From positions 1,116,001 through 1,180,000 of the forward strand of contig CP051143.1 in the NCBI GenBank assembly GCA_001592805.2: DNA of 64,000 nucleotides, read 5' to 3'. Position 1 is the first letter of the stretch. The number at the start of each line of letters is the position of its first letter. The notes under the pieces were generated by a model that saw only the letters and a list, made by a program, of their open reading frames with translations, did no database searches and was not told the DNA's origin. Shown here piece after piece: positions 53,609 through 62,866 of the stretch. Source of the stretch: Peltaster fructicola. Lineage: Eukaryota > Ascomycota > Dothideomycetes. A program made the position numbers and the translations under genes.

Positions 53609-54052
53609 TCAAATGCCGAATCCGAAGTCGTCTGCGTTATGAGCATGGTATGGTGAGCTCATCATGAAGTCGATATCTAGTGTTGTCAGACCAGGCTCGA
53701 GATCATTCGTAGTTCCATGCTGCTCGTGGGTAGTCGCCTGGAAGTTGGGATCTCCAAAGGTTGGTAAGACGCTGACGCTCTAAACAGACAAAGGGCCGTT
53801 AGGCCGATATAACATGTTGCTGATAGATGTGGCTTGGAGATGTGGTGGGTGGGAGAAGGGAGCAGGCGTGCGAGCACTAGGACACGACGTACCTGTATCA
53901 TCGCCGCCCATCTGACTCGCTAGCAGGCCGACCACGTCTTGTCCATCAGACGCTGGTGGTCCAGATCTGAAGGGATCGTGGTCTTGCTGGTTCGAGGGAA
54001 ACGAAGCACTGGGTGCTTTTAGTGCAGATTCGGCAGTGCCGGTGATAGAGGT
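53609..54052 (-). other. Possible coding exons without a defined gene start
   Basis: Two open blocks on the minus strand, 53893-54052 (SALKAPSASFPSNQQDHDPF, then DGQDVVGLLASQMGGDD) and 53609-53779 (VLPTFGDPNFQATTHEQHG, then LDIDFMMSSPYHAHN). They are separated by a good intron (GTACGT donor, GCCTAAC branch, GTTTAG acceptor). The longer frame of the second block does not agree in phase with the first. No ATG lies between the first block and the PEX20 stop at 54106, so any start would be inside PEX20. Either an alternative 3' end of PEX20, a gene with a consensus error, or non-coding. Confidence 0.3.
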
Positions 54053-54105
54053 CTGCTGACTTACAAGTCAGCGAAATGTCAAACAAATTCGCTTGCAGTG
54101 TATAT

Positions 54106-55338
54106 TCAGGTATAAGGGCTTTCCCAATGATCCCAGCGATGCTCATCCAGCACGTCACAATCAGGCACCATGGTATCATGATCTGCCATGACTGCGGGCA
54201 GCATCGGCTCCTCCATCATGGGTGGTGTGGAAGGAGCAGAGCCATAGCCAGAATCGGGACTACGATGACGCTTGGGGATGTAGGGTATAGAGGTTGCACC
54301 GACCGTTTCGACCATTTTATCGCCCTCCACCTTGACCTCTCTGTCTTTCAGTTTCCGCATCAGTTCCAAGAACGTGCTGTTCTGAAACTTGTCGGATTGG
54401 TTGTCCTTCACTCTGTCTAACAGCTCGCCAGCTGTCCAAGCCAGTGCATCGTCGTCCGCTCGAAGGTCTTGAGTCTCTGTCCCTGGTTGAACCTCTTCCT
54501 CGTGAAGCGGCGGAGCATCTGCGCTCAAGCTTGCGCCATTGTAATCCACGTCGGATACACCCCCTCCGTTGTAGTCCATCTCAGACACACCGTACTCGTC
54601 CTCGAAGGAGACATTGCCAAGTACAGTCTCAGGGTCGAAAAGACTCTCCTTCATTGCTTTTTCGATGACATCTTCCATGGCCTCGGGATTCTCAAAGATA
54701 TCTGCGTGTTGTGTGGTCTCTTGTCCGAGTGTCTCGTCCTCCATCGGCTCGACCTCTTGCGCCACCATATCGAAAGCACGAGCAAATGCTGCCTCGTCGA
54801 AGTCATCGCGTACAGCAGCTTTGCCTTTCGAAAGAGGTTGCTCGGACAGACTGGACGGTGCAAACGTCGATGCGCTCATGCCATAACGAGCACGCTGCTG
54901 AAAGGCCCATGGTGATGGCGAAGAGCTCTGCGCGCGTGGTGCTGGCTGTGCGATGTGTTGTCTGAAGTCGGTTGCCCAACTAGGAGAGCTACTTTGCTGT
55001 GGAACGAACTGCGGCTGATGCTGCTGTATCGGTACAGGAGCGCTAACCTGCAGACGCTGGAAATCGGCTGCCCACGATGGAAGCTGCTGTGCTCCGAAAG
55101 GTGCTGGAGAAGCGAGCGCGTGTTGAGGACGAAAAGGCTGGAGGTCAGGAATCTGTGGTCCAGCTTGAAAGGCTTCGAACTCAGCATCTACGAAGCGCGA
55201 AGATGGATCTGCAGATCGGAAGCCCTGTGCAGGTGAGTGTCTCGTGGCAAGCCGATCTTGCTGCAGAGTTCTGTCGAGCTGCGTCTGCTGCTTGAATTGC
55301 TGGAGCGGGTTGGACGGTCCGCACATTGCCTCGCTCAT
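54106..55338 (-). CDS. PEX20: Peroxin-20 (PTS2 import co-receptor)
   Basis: Works with Pex7 to import PTS2 proteins into peroxisomes; filamentous fungi use Pex20 in place of Pex18/21. 410 aa from ATG 55338. N-terminus MSEAMCGPSNPLQQF and QTQLDRTLQQDRLA includes the conserved Cys (residue 6) that is ubiquitinated for recycling. WxxxF-type Pex14/Pex13 binding motifs occur in repeats (SWAADFQRL, SWATDFRQH). The C-terminal region DNQSDKFQNSTFLELMRKLK DREVKVEG is the Pex7-binding domain. Ends DHWESPYT. Proline/glutamine-rich middle. No intron needed. Confidence 0.92.
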   Translation of the reverse strand: MSEAMCGPSNPLQQFKQQTQLDRTLQQDRLATRHSPAQGFRSADPSSRFVDAEFEAFQAGPQIPDLQPFRPQHALASPAPFGAQQLPSWAADFQRLQVSAPVPIQQHQPQFVPQQSSSPSWATDFRQHIAQPAPRAQSSSPSPWAFQQRARYGMSASTFAPSSLSEQPLSKGKAAVRDDFDEAAFARAFDMVAQEVEPMEDETLGQETTQHADIFENPEAMEDVIEKAMKESLFDPETVLGNVSFEDEYGVSEMDYNGGGVSDVDYNGASLSADAPPLHEEEVQPGTETQDLRADDDALAWTAGELLDRVKDNQSDKFQNSTFLELMRKLKDREVKVEGDKMVETVGATSIPYIPKRHRSPDSGYGSAPSTPPMMEEPMLPAVMADHDTMVPDCDVLDEHRWDHWESPYT

Positions 55339-55702
55339 GATGGTGGCTGTCAGCTCCAGCGATGCTGAAGATGTAGGAAATGAAATGAATGAATTTGGAA
55401 AAGGAGAAGGTGTGTGATTAATACATGCTGATGGATGTCGTTCATTGTCCGAGGCTGCCTCGGCTTTTGCATCGCGGATCAACGTCAGAGCACGAGACAG
55501 CTTTCCAATCACATGTTCGCGCAGAGCCGCAAGCTTATGACGACGGACGTTCCTTTCGTAGGAGTCCGTACAGTCCGATGAAGACTGATAGATACGAGCA
55601 TAGGAGCAACACTCGCAACGATGAATGTTGAGCACAAAAAGACCCAATCTGATCTGGATTTGACAAGACTACATGTAGATTCGACCGGAGTCTCAGATAG
55701 CA

Positions 55703-56120
55703 TCAGACGTCGCACGGACAGAAACCTATCTCTGAGTATCTTTCGTCTCTCTGACATGTGCCTTGACAAGGCCATACGGTACGGTTGCAGTCTTCGTCTT
55801 TCTGACAAGTGAATATTCGAGGAAGCCATGCAGGATCAGAAGGTACTAGCCCTCGCTTCCAGGTGTCACGCCTGATGTACCATTTCATGCCGCCCCGGTA
55901 GAACGTACCTCCTTGTTTCCAATAGAGCTTGCCATTACTTGTGGTATCGCCTAGTGTCTAGTCAGCGTCCGTCTACTGTCAAGCGCCAGGGTGACTTACA
56001 GCCATTGATGATGGTTCTGAGACGCTCGTTGCATATGCTTTGTGCGTTGGCTTTGGTCCAGCTACTGGCAAAGTCAAGGGGTTGGGCTCCGGGATCCCCT
56101 GGTTGCCATTCGACGGCTAC
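55703..56120 (-). other. Continuation of the secreted-protein frame beyond its stop codon
   Basis: Directly after the stop at 56121-56123 the same frame stays open: VEWQPGDPGAQPLDF, then SICNERLRTIING. It then crosses a good intron (GTAAGT...GACACTAG) to a Cys-rich end (LYWKQGGTFYRGGMKW, TCQKDEDCNRTVWPCQGTC, GFCPCDV) stopping at 55703. The joined coding look and the intron suggest these are the real last exons of the gene, cut off by one in-frame stop, or exons used in another isoform. Confidence 0.5.
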
Positions 56121-57168
56121 TTAGATTGGGTCCCAGAGATGGTTGTTATAGTGTAGCTCGTGCATCTCATGTGGTTTCTTCGCTTCGAACTTGATCTTCC
56201 TATCGACCATCGATTTGCAGAAGAAAGCAGCAGCCCGGTTTATCGTGTCGAAAGCCGCGAAGTAATTGGCATTGCCCTGGTCATACGCAGTGCCGCATTG
56301 TAAATCTCCGCCATCGGTCTTGCGAACGTTAGGCCAGTCCTGGTGAATCAGGTCAGCCATCACGACTTGTGCTTTCTCAAGATCTCGACGGTTTCCTGGC
56401 TGAGTCAAGACCACAGCATGGTCCAGGCACGAGCAATCTTTGTATTTCCCAGTGGTACATTGATTGCTATCGTTGCCACCGCAGTCCTGACACACTGGGG
56501 ATTGTGACTTCTTGACTGGACAGTGATCGTCATTGTCGTCACTCTGCTTTGTGTCGATATCCACAACCAGGATCCAGATCGTGCTCTGAAGTGTGTGAGT
56601 GCTCTGAAGGTCCTGAGATGCGGCAGTGCAGAAGTCTCGGACAGCGTAGAAGACGAGCTCCACAAGATTGTTGAGTAGTTTAGGGTTGATCTTGGTATAT
56701 AACGCTTGGCATGATGCCCAAGCTTGCACGGCAATGATCTGTCCCTGAACAATGGGATCTTCGTAAGTCAGCAGAGGTTGGCATCAACGACCATGCATTT
56801 ATACCTCGGAACATGGGCAACGTAATCGCATTCTGCAGACCGAAAGCATTCAATGCTCCACCAGGAATAGCAAGAGGCATTAACGCTCGCGTGAGAGCAG
56901 CAAGTCTTGCTTGTTGAGCTGCCGCATCGGGAGGTGCCTGTCGCTTCGTTTGAGGATTCGGACATTGGGCATGACCACCAAACTGTGCTATTGCGGAGTT
57001 GAGCTGGTCTGCAGCAAAAGGTGGCAGGACGATACGGATATCGCCTTTATGATGACCATATTGGTCTGAGTTGAGAGTCTCGGCGTAGACAGGCGGAGGC
57101 TTTTGACCCATGACAAAGGCAGGCATGAAGGCAAGTGCGAGCGCGCCGAAGGAGAAAATGGTCTTCAT
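56121..57168 (-). CDS. Secreted protein of unknown function
   Basis: Exons 56805-57168 and 56121-56758 give 333 aa. The 46 nt intron has GTATAA and a CTGACTTACGAAG end. Signal peptide MKTIFSFGALALAFMPAFVM GQ. The mature part has paired cysteines (FGGHAQCPNPQTKRQAPP contains a KR site that may be cut by a Kex2-type protease) and a Cys cluster near 230 (SPVCQDCGGNDSNQCTTGKY, then DCSCLDHAVV). The rest is helical with one long amphipathic stretch (NNLVELVFYAVRDFCTAAS). I recognise no family. It ends at a stop, but coding-like sequence continues (see 55703-56120). Divergent from the secreted metallopeptidase gene. Confidence 0.75.
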
Positions 57169-58023
57169 TGTGAATGTGAGGGAGGGAATAGCGTTGCAGA
57201 ATACTTGCCAACCCAACTTATGTCGAGCCTTTTATCGAGATATGCTGCCATAGCAGTATGTGCATTGCAGCGCTACTGTGTCTATCAGTTGTTCAAATCA
57301 TTGAGCGTGCTGCGAGGCGTCAGCTGCATCGAGGCAGTGTGGGATGAAAATATCTCCCGGTGCAGATGTCGTCTGTTGTTGTAAAATGAGGCAAAGAAAG
57401 TATGACAATGGTACCAGCCGCGATAGTTGGCAAGCGCACTGAACTAGCGTGCCAAGACGTAGCGCTATCATAGCGATGATCCTGGCGGCTATCATTGTGG
57501 ATACGAGGGCATAAACAACAATATCAACTCTCCACCTCAGGCACACCTCTCACCTATTTCATTATCCAGCGTTGCACTCGCACGGCTGGTGCTAGCTGTT
57601 CCACCGTGTCCAATACTGCGGACCGCAAGAGTGGTTGCTTCATCGACCTCGTACTATATGCGCATCGACATGGACAGTGAAACACTGGCACTGAACCTCA
57701 CTCCTTGAACAAGAATATACGGCGCCGCATGTCACCAACACCTACACATATAGGTGTCAAAAGAGTCTGAGCGCATTCGTGGCAGTTCATTGGATCTTGG
57801 AAGGGATTGAATCGTTTTCCAGGATCCCCATGCAAGAGCGCCGCAAAGATGAGGCATTGTCATGGTTAGCGAACTAAGCTGCGGGTTGGACTTCAGCTCT
57901 CAAGATAGGTCCTGGTGCTATTCAAGCTCGCAGGTTCAAAATGCTCTGGCGGCATCATATATGTCCAGCTCATCGGTAAGTTCAAAGCATTTTCCAGTGT
58001 CCAAAGCGACTCAAGATACAAGC
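57169..58023. promoter_or_regulatory. Divergent region between two secreted-protein genes
   Basis: 855 bp between the starts of two extracellular-protein genes. No gene seen. Joint regulation is possible but unproven. Confidence 0.4.
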
Positions 58024-59347
58024 ATGACTATCTTCCTACCTTACATTATTCTTTCCGTACTCATCGCAACTCCCTTTGCTCTGGCATACAAGATTGATGA
58101 CAGCTGTAACAATTACTACGAGCTCGTCCATGATTCTCTGGAGGCAGCCTTCGATATGGCAGCTGCAGCGGAGGCTGCCCTACGCGATCCTCTGCAGCGC
58201 AATCCTAACGACCAACGTTTGGCACAGATCTTGTTCAACCCAGAAGGCGTCACTGGACGACCCGTCAACACTGATACCGCGTGGAGATCATTCCTGGGCT
58301 TAGGGCGCATCCGTACGCTCAAGAAGGACAGATTCATAACCGACACGAATGAAGCTGTGAGCATCTAGCACTTTGTTCAAGTACAGCTTGTTCTAACAGT
58401 CTCGACAGATCATCTACTGCAATCTAGATCGGCTGGAAAAGAGGGACGACGGCCTGTACTACGATGCAGGTTAGTGTGGTCACAGAGCATTGTTATGACA
58501 GTGCATCGACTCATGACGGCAGATATGAATGCTGTGGTAGAACCAACGCAGATCGGTGAACTCAAAGATCCTGGCTCCGAGCTGGCCTCGACCTTCAAAC
58601 ACAGCAACAACAAACATCCCGCTCAAATTACGATTAACACATGGTTCCTGCAGTGGGCGTATCATGCTCGATATCAGGTGCGATCAGATTCGACTGCATT
58701 GAAAGCACTTCAGACTAACCATCTTACTAGAGATGGAATGACTGGTCCATCGCTGCTGCAGCTGCGAGCATATTGATACCATTGACAACTCTCGGTTGGC
58801 CTCTGACACCGATTGATGCACTGACACTGCTCGATAAAGTGTTGCTGCACGAGCTTACACACACTGATGCCGGTGGCTCAACTAATGATGTACGTCCATA
58901 TACGCATCAGTTCGCGCCTTGCTGATTCTTCCTCAAGTGTTCGCCAGAGATCTCCACGTTGGATGTGGTCAATCAGTTGCAGTATGCTGGGAAAGCCTAC
59001 GGCTGGCTTAGGGCGAAGTTCCTAGCAGGACATGCCAAAGCCGGTCATGCAGACTCAGCGCAGAACAATGCGGATTCTCTCGCTCTGTTTGCAAGTGGTA
59101 CGCGACCCAGATGCATACGCAAGGCAGGGACTGACGACTGACCATCTCCACAGGTGTACGGCTTCGACAATTAGTACCAGCGAGGTACATAACTGACGCA
59201 GGTGCTGTGGTCTCTGCGAACCCTCTACACACACGATTTGTGCCAGTTGAGCTCAGATGGCCTTCGTCCTCCGTTGCCTTCGAAAACTTCATCAACATGA
59301 TTAAGCACCGCAACGCGATCATGAAGGGTGTCTCACGAGTAGCCTGA
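58024..59347 (+). CDS. Secreted zinc metallopeptidase, lysine-specific/deuterolysin-like (M35 superfamily)
   Basis: Six exons (58024-58356, 58409-58469, 58523-58677, 58731-58889, 58938-59097, 59154-59347), all joins in frame, giving 353 aa. Signal peptide MTIFLPYIILSVLIATPFAL AYK. Zinc site LLHELTHTDAGG near residue 224, in the pattern HExxH plus a downstream Asp, then AYGWLRAKF and a long helix (HADSAQNNADSLALFASGG) characteristic of fungal secreted proteins of this group. Preceding motifs PAQITINTWFLQW and DALTLLDKVLLHE also fit. A secreted endopeptidase is likely. Catalytic activity is inferred from the intact HExxH; the classical GTxDxxYG motif is not clear, so an inactive paralog is possible. 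Confidence 0.88.
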
Positions 59348-59363
59348 ATCGGCTGTCATTTGC

Positions 59364-60471
59364 CTAGCTAGACGGAGAGAATGTCTGATGTATGCCAAAT
59401 TCGAAACCAGCATCAGTTGTGTTGTCCTTGGTGATTGCGAATGGTATTGAGCCTAGTCTTGACAGCACGGCTTGTGGTACGTCTGCGGTAAGAGCGACTT
59501 GAAACTTCGAGACTCGTATGTTTGTCAACGGACGTAGCACGTTGAAGATCGATTCTTCCACATCATCGTCAAATTCTGTCCATTTTGGCTGCTGCACCCA
59601 TAGCGCAAGTGTGATGTCCAGACATTCGAGCCTCATAGAGCTGAGGACCCTGCATGCTTCGGGCCATTTGGCAGCATCATCAGGCGGCGACCAGGCTCTG
59701 GTTCTGAGTATTTCATTATTGGCTTGTGCATGTTGTGCATAGATCGGATACTGGAAAGCGGTTGAGAACCGAAGGGATCTGATGCTGTCCAGATGTTGGA
59801 GTGGTATGACCTTCGGGAGTCGCAGCAAGCATTCTGCTCGCCGGACATCAAAAGTGTTGGCGGCATATAGTATGTGAATGCTCTCGTTGTATCTGGTCCT
59901 GTGTCAGCGATGTGGTTCATTCAGTCCTAGACCACTCATACATCTGCTTGCATGTTGTCACTAGCGGTAGCAGCAGCCGATGATCTGGTACAGCAATCAG
60001 ATCAGGACGCTTCTTTCGATCTTGTTTCGTCCAAGAGATATCCCAACAAATATGCTTGAAGCCAAGATCGTCGAGGTGTCCATCTGTGAGTGATCTCTCG
60101 AGCATCCTGAGCTGTCGACCGTCGAGATGTTCACCAAGCTCCTTAAGCTGTTCGTTATTAAGGCACCTTCTTGAGCGTATCGAGCCTTCACCAAGATCGA
60201 GATGAATCACATCGTCGACCTCTTCGCGGCCAAGCACGAGAGTCCAGATGATGAGCCGTACATCCTGTGACACGATCTTGAACAGCGCACATTGCTGCTC
60301 ATGAACGGCCTTTAAGCTCCATCCGTCATCACGTTTCGACTTTAAAGGCCGAAGTTGCGGCTCGAGACGCCGTTCGGAGCGAAGACGTCGTTGTGAAAAC
60401 TCCTCCAAGCTCCCAATCTTCTTACAAGTCCAGTTCACGAGTTCGTATGCTCCAAAAAGTAGTGCTGCCAT
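59364..60471 (-). CDS. DUF7730-type fungal protein
   Basis: Exons 59942-60471 and 59364-59898 (43 nt intron, GTATGA...CACAG) give 354 aa. Landmarks: LFKIVSQDVRLIIWTLVLGR, a variable stretch, LLLPLVTTCKQM joined across the intron to TRYNESIHILYAANTFDVRR, then IPLQHLDSIRSLRFST. This is the layout of a very large fungal family (DUF7730, distantly F-box-like) of unknown function, with many paralogs per genome. No membrane span. The stop is 16 bp from the stop of the convergent metallopeptidase gene. Confidence 0.85.
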
Positions 60472-60848
60472 GTCATGAACTGAGTATATGTGCAAGGTTG
60501 AAGACGGTTGGTCAAGTTTTGAGAGGAGTTGAAGCAACTCTGCGCCGCAATCATGGCATCGTGGTCGGTTGTGTCCGTTTTCTGTCGCAGTCGGCCTACT
60601 GTAGGGCTCAGTACGGCTGTGGATCCCAGGATCGCATGCTTTCGTGAGCGGCAGACAACATCTTCAATCTGTAAGGCATCATTGAGTTCTTGACGTTCAA
60701 TATGGTGGTAATGCTGTTGCATCAACAGTGAGCTTCTTCGAGCCTACGTCTGCAGAGCCGCATCCTCCCTAGTGTCATCCGAGGAAAGTGTAGCGAACAA
60801 CTACTCTTCAGGTTTATTGACAGATGGCATATGTGGTCAACGAACAAC
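60472..60848. promoter_or_regulatory. Divergent DUF7730/SEC13 promoter region
   Basis: 377 bp between divergent starts; no specific element called. Confidence 0.4.
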
Positions 60849-61920
60849 ATGGTATGCAGCTCACAAGGTCGTACGCATGCCATCAGGATATTGACGATGT
60901 ATTCAGGCGCAGGTGATATCGAGCTCCGGTCACGATGACATGATTGTGGGTCCCGATACACATGCCACATGCTCTAAGACCTAACATGTTTCGACAGCAC
61001 GATGCAGTACTTGACTACTACGGGAAACGATTAGCGACATGCTCTTCAGACAAGACGATCAAGATATACGAGATTGAGGGCGACCAACATAGACTGAGCG
61101 CGACACTGCTCGGGTATGTTTGAGCTGGGCAAGACGGCGGACATAGCTGATGGCGAGCAGACACGAAGGCGCAGTATGGTCAGTATCATGGGCGCATCCT
61201 AAGTTCGGCACCATCCTAGCATCGTCCTCATACGACGGCCGAGTCCTTATCTGGCGCGAGCAGCCTCAAGGACAATGGCAGCGCATCTACGAGTTCACAC
61301 TACACACCGCGTCGGTCAACATTGTGGCATGGTCGCCGCCTGAGACAGGATGCCATCTTGCTGCAGCTAGTAGCGACGGCAGTGTCAGCGTGCTCAGCTT
61401 CGAGAACAACTCTTTTTCTCACACAATCTTCCCGGCTCACGGCATGGGCGTCAACTCGGTCAGCTGGGCTCCAGCACTTCTACCTGGACAGCTTACGAGT
61501 GCTGCTAGCGGTCAACAAGCTGGATCAGTGCGGCGATTCGTAACAGGTGGCTCAGATAGTCTTGTCAAGATATGGCAGTTCAACCAGACCACCACCACAT
61601 ACGACAACATCACTACACTTGAAGGTCACTCTGACTGGGTTCGAGATGTCGCCTGGTCACCAACACCTCTTTCAAAGATCTTCATTGCCTCAGCCTCACA
61701 AGACCACACCGTCAGGATATGGACGTTACCCGCTGGCAGTGAGATCGCAGATGCGAAGTCGTGGAAGTCGGAGACCATTGACTTTGAGGTCATTGCATGG
61801 AGAAATAGCTGGAGCATGGCTGGAAATGTGTTGGCTGTATCTGCTGGAGACAACAGAGTCAGTTTGTGGAAGGAGAAGATACGGGGTGGTTGGGAATGTG
61901 TCAAGACTCTAGACGAGTGA
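60849..61920 (+). CDS. SEC13: COPII coat / nuclear pore / SEA-complex protein Sec13
   Basis: Six-bladed WD40 protein of the COPII outer coat, the Nup84 pore complex and the SEA complex. Exons 60849-60851 (ATG only), 60907-60945, 60998-61113 and 61161-61920 give 305 aa. Joins give [34 protein letters not shown], the canonical Sec13 N-terminus, which supports the start-codon exon. Blades: [45 protein letters not shown] and RVSLWKEK. A short low-complexity insert sits in blade 3-4 ([17 protein letters not shown]). Four small exons, then one long one. Confidence 0.96.
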
Positions 61921-62866
61921 AGAGGTGATGTCCCTCGCAGTTTAGAGCACACTCTTGTGCCATATCAGAACAGCCCAGCGCTCAAAACCGGCGAGCAGTA
62001 GTCTACATCACGCAGACGAAGGTCGATATCACGAACCATATGCTATTTGAGCTCCAAACCGAGGCTGTGAGCAGTAATTACGTTGGTGCGATCAGAGTCA
62101 AGCAATAACCCTGTATACCACGATCCACTGTACTTTGGAGAGTCTCTTTCAAGATCAAGTGGAACAGCCTTTTGGAGGAAGTCTCTGGCTCGTCCTCTGG
62201 TCTCGCGTGAACACTGTCTAGAACAAGCAACCTAAGAGCCTTGCAAGCTACTGACGACGGCGTCTACTGTCAATACGGACGTTATTACGCGTCGCGTGTT
62301 GATATAGCATTGGTGTGGTCCTTGTTGCGGAATGCTTCACCAGTCTTTACCGTCCAGATCTCATGTGTAGACCGGTAGCACGTCGTGAGGCTCCTGCAGA
62401 CCGTTCATTGCAGCCCTGCAAGCTGCGCGGCGTTGTGTCAGTCGTTCCTCAGGACAATGGTTGCACATGCAAAGAACACGTTACTGCACTAATGAAGTTA
62501 GGGGTCGGAAACCGCTAGATGCATGTTCCTCGATAGTGATTGGGTGACAATTTTGGTCCTTGCGTCTCCTACCTCAAGCAGCCCAACAGCTGGGTAGCTG
62601 ATACACGTATCCAAAAAGTCAGGGCTAGGAGGCTGAGAAGTCGACATCCTTTCCTATCACTTCTCTTCCTTCACGATTCGAGTCGACGATACTGGACTCG
62701 ACGCTCGAAGTCGCATGGCATCGCAGTGAACGTTACTGCTATTTGAACTTCACTTCGTTGCACTCCTTGACATACAACTTACCAAGACTAAATACGAGCC
62801 TCCTCGAACGTCTAGCATCTTTTCTACCTTAACAGCGCAGCGATCTATCTGCAGCACTTTGCCACC
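61921..62866. promoter_or_regulatory. SEC13-PMT2 intergenic region
   Basis: 946 bp; holds the SEC13 3' UTR and PMT2 promoter. The PMT2 start has a textbook Kozak context (GCCACCATGG). No gene seen. Confidence 0.45.
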
